A DNA stretch of 64,000 nt, from assembly GCF_030272615.1 (NCBI RefSeq), contig NC_081405.1, positions 612,720,920-612,784,919 of the forward strand, in the 5' to 3' direction. How positions within the stretch are numbered: the stretch's first letter is position 1; every line of letters starts with the position of its first letter. The notes below the pieces were generated by a model. The model ran no database searches. It saw only the letters and a list, made by a program, of their open reading frames with translations, and was not told where the DNA came from. A program made the translations under genes and the position numbers. The stretch is from Cryptomeria japonica (taxonomy: Eukaryota; Streptophyta; Pinopsida; Cupressales; Cupressaceae). Shown one piece after another: positions 1-10,647 of the stretch.

Positions 1-725
1 TCAAACTCCATTAGAATCTCTTCATCATCCATATCTTTGCATTGTCTGGATTCATAACTGGTACTAGTTTCTTTTCCTTTTCTAGATGGTACATTAGATG
101 CTTTAAAGGCTGACTCAGTCTTCTAAACACTGCCATCATAGCTATTCAACTCATATGAAGTTAACTTTGCAATGATAGAATTTAAGGATACCTTGGTTTT
201 ATCAATAGACCTCAGTTCCTGGATAGCAGCAACTCTGATTGCATAGATTGGTAACAATGATCTAAGGACTTTACTAACAATAGTGGTATCATCAATAGTT
301 CGACCAACACTTTTGATATCACCAACCACAGTCTTAATCCTAATGCCACATTGTTGAATGGTCTCACATTCAACCATCCTCATATCCTCAAATTTACCTC
401 TAAGGCTCTCTTCCTTAAATTTATTTACATGCTCATCACCACCATAGATGTTTTCTAGTGCATCCCATACATCCTTAGGTGTCTCCTTGTCTTGTACATC
501 AATAAACTCAATATCTGACAGACTGTTGATAAGGGCTTCCATGACTTGCCCATTTTCCTAGATCTCTCTCTTCTGATCATCAGTCAAAGTGCTAGTGGGA
601 GTCACATAGGCATTCTCAACATAGCTCCAGTGTTGAGCACCCATACTCTTTATGTAAATATTCATTATGTCCTTCCATATCTTAAAGTTATCTCTATTGA
701 ACTTAGGACCTTCCCTCTTCATCAT
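1..725 (-). pseudogene. Ty1/copia gag (UBN2 type), 5' part, broken; runs off left edge
   Basis: Read on the minus strand from an ATG at 725-723, this encodes the start of a copia capsid (gag) protein. It has the usual opening of a Lys/Phe-rich stretch leading to a W-K-D motif, then a UBN2-type core (PKDVWDALENIYGG, KFEDMRMVECETI). The frame is interrupted by TAG at 560-558 and again at 125-123, but homologous sequence continues past both stops to base 1. It lies just downstream of a primer-binding site and LTR, as expected for gag. Protease, integrase and RT would lie to the left of the window. The family call is secure; the copy is non-functional as gag because of two stops. Confidence 0.85.
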
Positions 726-782
726 TACAGCAGGATCTTTTATTACAAGTGGTTAAGATTATATCACCGAGGACCTGGAGGA

Positions 783-795
783 GCTCTGATACCAA
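783..795 (-). promoter_or_regulatory. Primer-binding site (initiator tRNA-Met type)
   Basis: The minus strand reads TTGGTATCAGAGC, the plant retrotransposon site that pairs with the 3' end of initiator methionine tRNA. It sits one base inside the LTR end at 797 and fixes the element as minus-strand. Confidence 0.9.
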
Positions 796-796
796 T

Positions 797-2238
797 TGAT
801 GAATAATGATGAACAGCAGATACCCTAGCCAGTACTGAGAGGGGGGGGTGAATCAGTACAGGTAAAAACTTTCTCAACAACTTATCAAGTTAAAGAAATA
901 CCAACTGGTTGCCACCATTACTGAACTTAACCACTCAGTTAAACACAATAAGACGTCAGACACCATAAACTGATAAGAATAAAACACTTAAAATATGATC
1001 AATACTTGATATCAGCTTCACCCATAAACATATGCATGTGGTATACTATAAATACCATAACCTATTGGCTCTGAATCCATAATCTTTCAACCAAATAATT
1101 CATAAACATCACATGAAAAATGCATAACACATAACACACAAATTTTTCACGTGGAAACCCAAATGGGAAAAACCACAGTGGGGATGAATGCCCACAAGCT
1201 TTTTTTTAAACTCTTTTGAAGCTCGCCCTATTAGGAGCCTAGTCTGCTTAAAGACTTTACAATAAGGTTCTGCTAGGAACCGATCTTGTTAGATATCACC
1301 CGGTTAAGGGATGGCTATATACTTTGTTAAAGGTTGAAACCCTGTTAAAGGTTACCTCGCTAGAGGATTTGAAGAACTTGATGATCTTGAGTCATTTGGT
1401 TATAGGTTTTACAATAAGCCTGTTAAAGCTACCTACTGAAGGGATTTTCCAACTGTTGAAATGATTAGAAGACAACAAGTAAAACTTCTGATTTGATAAC
1501 AGCACTACATGCCAAGGAAGATCCTTTTCATTTCCTCTACTCTGCAATCACACTCTGCAGTTTTCCTCTTACTGGTCTGGCAAGTAACTCATCACTCGAA
1601 TACACACACAAATTTTGCCAACAACTTTACAATAACAAACATCATCGACCTTATAGAAAACAGTCAAGTCGGTAGCATAAACCCTAAACCCTAAGCATCT
1701 TAAGTTTACAACACAGGCTGTCCAATCCTAACCGTCCAAACACATTGCATAGAGTATTACAATTTCAAACAGATCACAAGACAATATGCATCATTCATTC
1801 ATCACCTCACATGGGAATCAGTAACCCATCACGCTTTCTTCTCATACCACTAAGAAGAATGATCATTCCTGAGGTAGACTCCAAACGCAGTTGATCTTTT
1901 CATGCAAGATCCTCAAGGAAATCTTTCACGCGCACAAGGCAGATGTGGCACCTCGATCTCATTCACATCTCTTAGCTAACTCATCACACAGTATCATCGG
2001 TTGCATCGCACAAGCAAGATTGCCAAACTAATAACCCTAGAGCTGAGACTACAAACTGGTAGTCATACTTAGTGAAACCTTGACACCGGTTCACTACATC
2101 TCTTCATGCCTCTTCATACCAGTTCACCAACTTCTTTCAATCTGCATACCGGTTCAGTTACACTTATTGATATCAATTACAACATACATTATCATCATAT
2201 CAACATGTCGGTTCATCATATGCCAATGATATCCAACA
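797..2238 (-). repeat. 5' LTR of the left-edge copia element (1.44 kb)
   Basis: The minus strand begins TGTTGGATATC at 2238 and ends ...CA at 797, next to the primer-binding site. It contains a G-run flanked by TACTGA/TCAGTA arms near 828-860 and a block reading ggaaacccaaatgggaaaaa near 1151-1172, both of which recur in other LTRs of this window. Near its 5' end (2050-2220) are four degenerate copies of accggttca. The short open frames at 1493-1694 are inside the LTR and are not genes. The partner LTR is outside the window, so the target-site duplication (candidate cttca at 2239-2243) cannot be confirmed. Confidence 0.82.
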
Positions 2239-2711
2239 CTTCATACTTTGGATTATCCTCATGACATGGAGTATGAGTTTGGATATGTATGGGGGCTTCT
2301 TGGATGGAGTCCATGTTTTGGCATCATAGGGATGAATTTTGAAGTGGACTCTCTAGAGTGGGTTTTATTGGAAGTGGAGTGCATGGTGACATTAGTTCTC
2401 AGATTTTTGAATCATGGGAGGGATTTCTATCAAGAATTAGATTATCTTGGATTTCTATTGTGGATAGCCCTTGAGGGTAGTCTCAAAAGGTGTCATCGTG
2501 GGAATATTCAATGTTTTATGGAGATGGTGGGGATTGTTGTTGTAAAGATTTAGGGGATGAAGGAATGGTGGGAAAATGGAGGCTACGTGTGGTACAATTT
2601 CTTTATGGGAGGTAGATATGGGATTGGTTTTCTTGTTTTTGGGTGATCCATTGATAGACATAGGTATATGATTTTGATCATTCTTGGAAATAGTGTCTTG
2701 ACATAAGATAA
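2239..2711. other. Unassigned non-coding stretch
   Basis: An open frame of 101 codons at 2248-2553 (+) shows no recognisable domain, and its reverse strand is also partly open. This is a low-complexity T/G-rich stretch. Nothing identifiable was seen. Confidence 0.4.
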
Positions 2712-3293
2712 TTACTCATTAAGTGAAATATTAAGATGTTCCTCAGTAGTAATGTCACCTTGTTTGATAGGGTCCTGAATGAGGTTTTTCAATCTTGAGC
2801 AATCAAAATTTTTATGTCCTTTGTTTCGATGATATTCACAAAACTTAGAATCCTTCCACCATGTGGATTTAATCTTAGGTTCAAAAGGTATAGCCTTAGG
2901 TAATGTGATAAGTTTATTGGCAACAAGTTTTTGCAAGGCTAATTCCATTGTCTTTCTTAGAGCTGTAAAATTTATATGTGATTGATTAGTTGGTTTTGAC
3001 ACTGTCCTTTGGGTATTGACTTGGTTGTTTGAAGTGCTAGGTGTGCATATATATTGTTGATTGGGTAGAATGTTTTTTGGGGGGATGTAGTTTTGATGTG
3101 TGACTTGGGGGTTTGGCCTAGATGCTTTAACTTCCATAACCTTTTTTTCAAACCAATCCATGATGTTTGGGTTTAGGTCGTATGTGTTTGTGGACAAGGT
3201 CTTTTTTTGAGGTATGCAGTTTTGGTACAAGTTCTTAAACATGTGTACATGTTCCAGACTAATATGATTGTTAGTTCTCATATGATCTTTCAA
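2712..3293 (-). pseudogene. Ty3/gypsy-type gag fragment with a C-H-H-C knuckle
   Basis: This is an uninterrupted 193-codon frame. The C-terminal half carries WWKDSKFCEYHRNKGHKNFDC, split here as WWKDSKFCEYH plus RNKGHKNFDC, then SRLKNLIQDPIKQGDI. This spacing (Cys-x2-His-x4-His-x4-Cys followed by a Leu/Lys-rich helix) is the nucleic-acid-binding knuckle commonly seen in plant gypsy gag proteins. The N-terminal half is low-complexity, rich in Asn, Gln and Pro. No protease or polymerase, LTR or primer site was found beside it, so this is a fragment. The start chosen is the first in-frame ATG and the true N-terminus may lie upstream. Confidence 0.7.
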
Positions 3294-3782
3294 TTGGAGG
3301 GATATTTTTTTTGCCTTCCCTATAAAATATGTAATGCCAATCCATTATTTTTGTTTGTATATTTTGTGACCTTGTTTCAACTATATAAGACCTAATTATA
3401 TTGTTTTTTAATTTTATTGGTTTTTTTATTTTAATTTTTGTCTTTTGATTTTTATATTTTGATTTTTATTTATATTTTGGATTAAATATGAAAATACACA
3501 AGAAAGAAATGTAAAAGAAAAAATCCTATGGCTTCATTTGGATGATGTGTCCCCTTTTGGTTTCAAGTGGGGAAGGTGATCTAAACTTTGAGAAACAGAA
3601 ATAACTAACGTATGCTCTGATTTAGGTCCTCTCTTGTGTGATTTTACTAGAATGTTGGGCAAATTGAACTCACAACACACACACACACACACACTTGATG
3701 TTAACATGTATAAATGACATTTTAGACCTTTGAGATGGATTGTAACCCAAGTTAAAAACTGTGGTGTTGTTCTCTAGCCTAA
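3294..3782. other. AT-rich non-coding stretch
   Basis: T-rich low-complexity DNA near 3395-3480 is followed by unassigned sequence. No coding frame or element end was recognised. It forms the left border of copia C, whose 5' portion is therefore missing. Confidence 0.4.
3675..3694. repeat. (AC)10 microsatellite
   Basis: A perfect run of ten AC dinucleotides. Confidence 0.95.
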
Positions 3783-3959
3783 ATAAAAGAAAAATTGGAT
3801 GCTTTTGAGAAGTTTAAGAATTCTAAGTAATGGTAGAAAATGAAACCAGTAGAAAAATAAAATATTTGACATCAAATAGAGGTGGAGAACTTACTTTTGA
3901 CAAATATGAAGAATATTATGCAAAGCATGGAATTTAGAGACAGTACTCAACTCCTAGAA
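3783..3959 (+). pseudogene. Copia C, left fragment: integrase core
   Basis: With one frameshift this encodes the middle of a copia integrase: AFEKFK, then KIKYL(T)SNRGGEL (normally ...SDNGGEF, so the second catalytic Asp is lost), then YEEYYAKHGI, a stop, and RQYSTP. The frame breaks off in the conserved ...STPRTP motif at 3959 and resumes at 19258, on the far side of element B. The last five bases, tagaa (3955-3959), are the left copy of B's target-site duplication. Everything 5' of the integrase core is absent. Confidence 0.85.
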
Positions 3960-4063
3960 TGGTGAGAAACAAGGTGAAGAAAACTTGCAATATTAACTTT
4001 CTTATGTGAAAACAAATCTAAAAAATATTACCAAATCTAAAACTAAATCTAAAATAAACATTT
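3960..4063 (-). repeat. 3' LTR of element B, distal piece
   Basis: This matches 18461-18560, the end of the 5' LTR, beginning tggtgagaaacaagg here versus tgttgagaaacaagg there. It is separated from the rest of the LTR (12298-13020) by the insertion of element A. Confidence 0.9.
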
Positions 4064-4552
4064 TGTTGGTATGTGGCGAATGATCATGCAAGTACTGTAC
4101 AATTTTTGGGTAGACGTGTCGACCAGAAGGGTCGAAGTACTTGGGAGTTGAAGGCTCCTGGCAAAAAGAGCTCGCTGATTTTTTTCTCATACATGTATGA
4201 GAATATGAGTACGAGAATACATGTACAAGTATGAGAATATGAGTATGAGGGAAAGATTACGAGAATATTCCTTTAGGGTTAGGGTTGTTCTTTATTATCC
4301 AACTTTGTAAGTTGCCCTAAAATTGCATGTTTTAAGCGGCTGGAATGTATAAGGCATTGTAATGGTGTTTACCGATTTAATGGATAATAAAATAAGATTG
4401 GACGGATGTGTTTTATGGATGTAGCCCATCTTGGGTGAAGCACATTAAATCTCTGTGTAATTTTGTGTTGTGTTTTTCTTCATCTTTTGTGTATTTGAAT
4501 CTACATATAATTGTTAATTTGTACTTGCTCCATATCTACCTAAACCCTAACA
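4064..4552 (+). repeat. 5' LTR of element A (489 bp)
   Basis: It begins TGTTGGTATGTGG and ends ...AAACCCTAACA, abutting the primer-binding site. It contains a run of short degenerate units of the form tatgagaata/tacgagaata at about 4188-4262. The 3' LTR has more of these units, which accounts for much of its greater length (524 bp). Confidence 0.92.
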
Positions 4553-4554
4553 AT

Positions 4555-4567
4555 TGGTATCAGAGCC
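4555..4567 (+). promoter_or_regulatory. Primer-binding site of element A
   Basis: TGGTATCAGAGCC (initiator tRNA-Met type) starts two bases after the LTR end. Confidence 0.93.
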
Positions 4568-4605
4568 ATGTATTTCTGTAATTTGGTAGGGACTTTCAGA
4601 TTTAA

Positions 4606-5460
4606 GTGGGAGCAATCAAAGAAAACAAATTCAAGATTGAGAAGTTTAACGGCCAGAATTATCAGCTATGGAAAATGCAGATGGAGGATTACTTGTATCA
4701 AAAGGATATGTGGCGGTCATTGGAAGAAAAGACAAAGAAACTGACCGCGATGTTAGATAAAGATTGGGATATTCTAGACAGAAAGGCACTAGGAACCATT
4801 CAATTGTGTCTTGCATAGTCTGTAGCATTCAATTTATCAAAAGCAACAACGACTGCAGAACTGATGTTGGCACTAGATAAATTGTATGATAAACCCTCAG
4901 CTTCAAATAAGGTATTTCTTATGAAGCATTTTCTTAATATGAAAATGAGTGGAGGAGGATCTATAGCAGATCATTTAAATGAATTTAATACAGTTACCAA
5001 AAAATTGACTTCTGTAAAAGTTAACTTTAATGAAGAGGTTAGGGCTCTCTTAATATTATGCTCTTTCTCTGAAAGTTGGAATAGCTTGTTTATGGTTGTA
5101 AGTAACTAAGTCTTTGGTACAAACACTTTAAAATTTGATGATGTTGTTGGTGTTATCCTAAGCGAGGAAATGAGACGGAAAAGCACAAGGGAGACTTCAA
5201 TATCATCGGGTATTTTTTTGAATGTAGAGAACAAGGGAAGATCAAAGAAATGAGGAAAAGACCCAGGAAATTGTGAGAATTCACAAGGGAAGTCAAAGAA
5301 AGGACGCTCTCAATCCATAGGAATAAATGAATACTGGTACTGCGGAAAGCCGGGACATTTAAAGAAAGATTGTTGGTCTCGGAAAAATAAACAAGGTGAT
5401 GGAAATGAAGATGACAATAAGGAAGCTAATGTTGCAAGTAATACTTTACAAGATGCCTTG
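4606..5460 (+). pseudogene. Element A gag (copia capsid/nucleocapsid), broken
   Basis: The protein opens FKIEKFNGQNYQLWKMQMEDYL, written here as FKIEKFNGQNY and QLWKMQMEDYL, a typical copia gag N-terminus. The first codon is now GTG at 4606, probably a decayed ATG. Stops interrupt the frame at about 4816-4818, 5107-5109 and 5252-5254. A nucleocapsid knuckle follows at about 5328-5375, YWYCGKPGHLKKDC, in which the first Cys of the CCHC pattern is Tyr. It is continuous with the protease region downstream. It is a dead copy. Confidence 0.88.
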
Positions 5461-6207
5461 ATTTTGTGTTTAGATAATGTTAATGATTTATGGGTTTTAG
5501 ATTCAAGGGCTTCATTTTATGCCACACCCCATAGAAAACATTTTCTAGATTATGTTCAAGGTGATTTTGGACAAGTATATTTGGGTGATGATGAGCCCTG
5601 TCAGATTGTTGGAAAAGGAAAGATAAAAATCAAGTTGCATAATGGAAATGATTGGGTGTTACAGGAGATAAGGAATGTTCATAGTTTAAGAAGAAATTTA
5701 ATTTCTGCAGGACAACTAGGAAGTGAAGGCTGCATAGTTACCTTTACAGAAAATATCTGGAAGGTCACTAAAGATTCATTAGTAGCAGCTAAAGGTTCAA
5801 AGGTAAGCACATTGTATTTGTGTACTAGTGATACTCATTCTACCTTAGCTGCTACAGAAAAATTTGTTGTAGGGACAACTACAATAGATGTTGCAAGGAT
5901 AGATTCAAGACTGTGGCGCCATAGACTTGGGAACATGAGTGAGAAAGGGATGCAAATACGTCACTCTAAAAATTTATTGCCAGGACTAAAGCGGATTGAT
6001 TTAGAGTTTTGTGAAAACTGTGTTCATGGTAAACAGGAAAGAGTCATATTTCTCAAGGTTGGGAAAGAGAAGAAGAGTGAGAAGTTAGAGCTTGTGCATT
6101 CAGATGTATGGGGACCGGCTCAGGTATTGTCTCTTGGTGGTGTTTGTTATCATGTTATTTTTATAGATGATGCAACCTGGAAAACATGGGTATATTTCTT
6201 AAAATAG
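5458..6207 (+). pseudogene. Element A protease and integrase N-terminus
   Basis: This 250-codon open frame starts with the aspartic protease. The active-site motif reads LDSRASFYATPH, where copia proteases have DSGAS, so the catalytic Gly is Arg. The integrase zinc-binding region follows as WRHRLGNMSEKGM...CENCVHGKQ (HHCC pattern, about 5911-6034), and then HSDVWGP (about 6097-6120), which supplies the first catalytic Asp. A TAG at 6205-6207 ends the frame in the middle of the integrase core. Confidence 0.9.
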
Positions 6208-6246
6208 AAATCCAATGTTTTTGAAACTTTTAAGAAATGGAAAGCT

Positions 6247-7161
6247 TTGGTTGGGAATGAGAGAGGAAATAAGTTAAAGTGCCTCAGATCTGATAATGGA
6301 GGTGAGTATTGCAGCAAAGCATTTGAAGATTACTATTCTTTCAATGGAATCCAAAGGCAGAAGACGGTTCTAAGAACCCCACAAGAAAATGGTGTGTCTG
6401 AAAGAATGAATAGGACTGTCATGGAGCGTGCAAGGAGCATGAGATTACATGTTGGACTACCCCTACATTTATGGGTAGATATTGTACATGTTGTTGTTTA
6501 TTTGATAAACAAAGGACCTTCAAATCCTTTGGATAGTAGCATTCTAGAGGAGGCATGGACTGGTAAAAAGGTAAATTATTCTTTTCTTAAAACCTTTGGT
6601 TGTGAAGCTTTTGTCCATGTTGATAAAGAAAATAGAACCAAGCTTGATACTAAATCTCAAAAATGTACCTTCATTGGATATCGAATGGATGAATTTGATT
6701 ATTGGTTATGGGATTTTGAAAATCAAAAAATAATAAGTAGAGATGTTATATTCAATGAGAAGGTCATCTATAAAGAACAGATGCAGGAAAAGAAGCATGA
6801 ACGGGTCAAAAGGGAACATGTGGTGCTAGATGAGATTCCTGAAAATAAAATTCCCTTGGTACTTGATGCTCAAAAACAACAAAATATCCCACAAACTCCT
6901 GCAAGTGTTAGACTTTCTATGAGATTAACTAGACCTCTTGAAAGATTTTCTCCTTCTTTGTATTCTATTTTATTAATTGATTCTGGTGAACCAGAAGGAT
7001 ATGGAGAAGCAATGCAGGTTGATGCCAAACAACAGTGGGAGATAGGCATGAAAGAGGAAATGGATTCTTTAATGAAGAATCAAACTTGGGACTTAGTCCC
7101 ATTACCTGTAGGAAAACGAGCCTTGCCAAATAAATGGGTTTATAGGCTGAAGGAGGATTAG
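6247..7161 (+). pseudogene. Element A integrase core, C-terminus and RT N-terminus
   Basis: This continues the polyprotein after the stop. LRSDNGGEY carries the second catalytic Asp and ENGVSERMNRTVMERARSM the Glu. Next come the copia integrase tail (EAWTGKKVNYSFLKTFGCEAFVHV, split as EAWTGKKVNYSF and LKTFGCEAFVHV) and a linker. The start of RT is MKEEMDSLMKNQTWDLVPLP...NKWVYRLKED. RT homology stops abruptly at about 7160, where a foreign block begins. A 9-bp direct repeat aggctgaag (7144-7152 and 7160-7168) lies at the junction. Confidence 0.9.
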
Positions 7162-7353
7162 GCTGAAGTCTCTAACCAAGGGGATTAGGCTAATTAGAAG
7201 GGATTAGAAGAATCTAGAAGATGGGTTAATGAGCAAGTTGATTTTGTAGGAAAATGCAAGTGGGAGATATTTTAGGATTTTTACTTGGAATTAATTTATT
7301 TCAATTTATTGGTGCAACTTGCATTTAAATAGATATTTAAATAAATATTGGTT
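7161..7353 (-). repeat. Truncated LTR-like fragment inside A's RT, left part
   Basis: This AT-rich sequence has no coding capacity. With 10393-10647 it appears to form one older LTR-like fragment, read on the minus strand as TGTAGACACCC... from 10647. It was later split by solo LTR Y. Its left limit is taken as the point where A's RT stops. No primer site or target duplication was found for it, so the class is unknown and the boundaries are approximate. Confidence 0.5.
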
Positions 7354-10300
7354 TGAAGGAACACAATGGACCACTAAGAGGGGGGTGAATCAATGGTAAT
7401 CAATTAAAAAAATTGACTCCTAAAAGATCTAAACTTTAACAACAATAATCATAAAGCAATGAGCAGAGACCTATCAAACACATGAGCACACACACATAAG
7501 AGGCAACCCATAACACAAGTGCATACGAAGATAACCCATAATGGGGAAAAACCTCAGTGAGAAATTTTACTGGAGTCTACTTCTCCAATCCATCCTCACA
7601 ATGAAATCACTGGTTACAACTTTTATGGGCACCAACCCAGAGGAGCACCAACCCCTAGCTTTAGGGAACCAACCCAAGGAGAACCAACCCCTACATTTTA
7701 TGAGCTTCTACTCAAAGGAGCACCTACCCCTTCTCTGAGCACCCACTAAGAGATTACAATGAATGAAGATTACAAATACAAGTTATATACCTTGTTGCAA
7801 ATGAGGTTTTGCAGTATCCTACTGATATGCTCTCTTCTTGATCTCTTCTTCTTTTTTCTTTGCTCATTGTCTTCTCCCTCTCTGATCTTAGATCTCTGCT
7901 CTCTACTCTTTGTTCTACTCTGCTTTCCTTTTGTTTCTCTTTTTAACTCTGCTAAACTTCTTGCTACCTCTAGTTGTCTCGGCTTTCTGCACTCTAATCA
8001 CTGGACTTTGTTGCTCTTTATCTCTGATCTTTGTTGCTTCCTCTTCTCTTCTCTTTTTCCAACTTCTCGCTGCCTCTCTTCATTTTCACTCTCTACGACA
8101 ACACTCTCACAACTGTCTGTTGTTGTTCACTTCTCTTTGTCTCTGCAGATAACTCTTTGTTCTTTGCTCACATCACTTCTCTTCCTCTGTCTTTCTTCCT
8201 TGGCTATAAACACTCTGGTTTTTGCTTCTCTCTCACTTGGTCTCTGCTACTTTCCTCAGGTTTACCTCTGCAACCACTACGTACCACTCTCTATTCTCTA
8301 ATATTTGGCTCACACAGTCACACTTACCGTGCACTACTCTTTCCTAGTCGCAAATCATTGTTCTCCTATGCTCTCCACTATTGCATTTGTCATTAACACC
8401 TGCACAAGGTTGGTCTAATCTTAACTCATCACAAATTAGACAAGATCTATTTTCCTCGTTATCATGCATCTGATCTACACATGTTTATATGTAGTATACA
8501 GATCGTCCATTCAGTCGGTTTGCATTCTCTCAGTTGGCAATTCAATTTCCAAGACTCGCCAATATGTATCATTCATAGACTTTGAACTTGAGCCATTGAT
8601 CTGATGGATTCAACTAGGAAGCCTTGATCTTAATCATCATTGTGGCGGTTCCACGTGCCACCTCATCATACACCTCAGCCCGAATGTTAGACCACTCTCT
8701 GTCATTTCTGTCACTTGTCCTCACAGCTCTTCCAACTCAGCTGCCTCATCTACTCCTATCGAATCACATCAAATTGCATCTACCTTCAGTCAGCTATGTA
8801 TCTTTCCACACAACCCTGCAAACTCAGTTGCTTCACCTACAACTATCTGATCTCATCACCTATCCGTAAGATTTGATTTCCTGCATGTTGGTCATCTCGA
8901 TCCGTGCACCTGTCTACTACTGGATTGCCATTAACGAAATCACCATCCTTTGTCGACCTCTGCATTGATTGGATCGACCAACTGCCTTATTCAGCATCCT
9001 AGCATACCTACTTGATCACTTGGGGTATGCATGTCTTCACATTTTCCATCCAGGTCACTCAGTCAAGACAGGTCAAATTCCATGTGGACAATCAGGCTGC
9101 ACAAATTAGTTGAACTCCATGTTGTGACTAACCTTCGTGTTATACACTCGGCAAACATGTTGCATGTATCAGGTTGACTTATTCTGATACAATTCCTTAA
9201 GCCTCTATCGGTATAGCTTTAACTGTCAGGCTGACATCTCATATCTACTCCGCCTTCACAACTTATCTTGATGACCTTGTGATGCCTTAGGTCCCTTTCA
9301 TCGGCATGGGTTACTCCGATGAAATCCTCACCTTTGATTTCACTTATCGCCATAAGCTATCCCGAAACACAATCCCCATGTTGACAAACCTTATTGACAT
9401 AAGTTACCCCCAAGTGAAGGACTTCAATCCAAATGACTGCATATTGGAATTACCATAACTATCGGCATAGGAAAAACATGCTAGATCGACATAACAAGTC
9501 ATTCTAATGACACACTATCAGTCTCTCTTTATCGACATAGGTATTCTAAAATCGCAACTCCAAAGACCGTCTCCATATCGGCATATGTTATTCCGATTAA
9601 ACAAGCTTCCACATAGATGACCTTGTGAATTCTTTGTTTATCGCTATGAGTTATGTCGATGATTATACCAAAAGTTCTTCTCTTCATTCTTCTTCAATTG
9701 GAATAGTTTGGTCTATCGGCATAGTGGGAATATGTCATTCCACCTTCAATAGCTATTCTGATATACATCCTCGGTCTCCTGGTTGGCATAGCTATTTTGA
9801 TAAACTAATATCGGAGTAGTTTGTTCTATTGGTATTACACAAAATTTCTACTCCGCCTATGTTCAGCTATTCCGATGTGTAGCACATACTTTGTATTGCG
9901 CATAGGATACTCCGATAGACAAAACACAACAGAAACTCCACACAACCTGATATTAGACTGACTTATGCCAGTAGAAATTTCGTCCACACGACTTGGTATA
10001 GGCCTAGTTATTCTAATCAAATCACTTGAGTACATATCACCTACACAACACTTGATCAGCTAAGTTATCCTGATATTGCTTGTCACACATATTTATCATA
10101 CCACAATGTGATCGGTATAACATAGTGGGGTCTTGTCGATATACATGATTAATTGTTTTCACAACCCCAGCTTGCTTCAAGACATCCAACAAGAACTTCA
10201 TAGACTTCATAGGCATTGTGGGAGTCTGCAACAACATTGTCATCTTGATCAACCTAGTCTATGTGATCTCTTCTACTACATATACAGCATGCAAGTTGAC

Positions 10301-10392
10301 CTGCCTGGGTGACATCAATGGCACTCTTCTGCAACTTCATCAGCCTTGCACACACACACATGTTGATATCAATGAAAACTTTAATGCCAACA
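7354..10392 (-). repeat. Solo LTR Y (about 3.04 kb)
   Basis: Read on the minus strand it begins TGTTGGCATT at 10392 and ends ...TTCA at 7354. It is flanked by a perfect 5-bp duplication, tggtt (7349-7353 and 10393-10397). No primer site, gag or pol lies between or beside the ends, so it is a solo LTR left by recombination. It shares with other copia LTRs here the G-run block gaggggggtgaatca (7377-7391) and the block aatggggaaaaacc (7540-7553). The plus strand of 7830-8400 is a long CT-rich tract that gives overlapping spurious open frames. 9200-10130 carries a spaced array of a short palindromic motif. Confidence 0.88.
9200..10130 (-). repeat. Array of about 16 degenerate palindromic motifs in solo LTR Y
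   Basis: The motif is a 21-mer with arms ATCGG and CCGAT around an 11-base core close to CATAGGTTATT. The best copies are at 9300-9320 and 9577-9597, with weaker ones near 9345, 9461, 9485, 9530, 9640, 9715, 9785, 9857, 9895, 9990, 10058 and 10111. Spacing is irregular, roughly 30-90 bases, so it is not a simple tandem repeat. The array falls in the first 1.2 kb of the LTR (the U3 side), where retrotransposon enhancers normally lie. Its role as protein-binding sites is an inference. Confidence 0.75.
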
Positions 10393-10647
10393 TGGTTTAT
10401 AATTTAAATGTGAAGAGGGTATTTAATTAAATGTGAAAATGGGATTTAATCAAATAAACAATTAAAAGTCAGAATATGGTTTAAATGAATTAAATCAAAT
10501 AAATTGAATAATTTATTTAATTAATAGGAGAAGAGGGTTAAGATGAATTAATTAAATATTAATTTAATTAATTCTTGATCGATGGTTAAATAATCAAATA
10601 AATGCTAAGTATTCATTTGATTAAGTGGACATATTTGGGTGTCTACA
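10393..10647 (-). repeat. Truncated LTR-like fragment inside A's RT, right part
   Basis: AT-rich sequence with repeated ttaattaa/ttaaat blocks, ending ...gtgtctaca at 10647, where A's RT reading frame resumes. On the minus strand this end reads TGTAGACACCC, a plausible LTR start. Together with 7161-7353 it hosts solo LTR Y. Confidence 0.55.

Noticed and set aside
783-795. tRNA-like sequences (TGGTATCAGAGC)
   Set aside because: Repeated next to LTR ends at five places; they are primer-binding sites, not tRNA genes.
2248-2553. 101-codon plus-strand frame
   Set aside because: No recognisable motif; the opposite strand is partly open too, and the stretch is compositionally biased.
7759-8396. 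Three overlapping open frames of 80-180 codons on the plus strand
   Set aside because: They lie in a CT-rich tract of solo LTR Y, give Leu/Ser/Phe-rich low-complexity products in all frames, and show no domain.
9200-10130. Palindromic motif array as a CRISPR-like array
   Set aside because: Units are degenerate, spacing is irregular, there are no cas genes, and the setting is a plant LTR.
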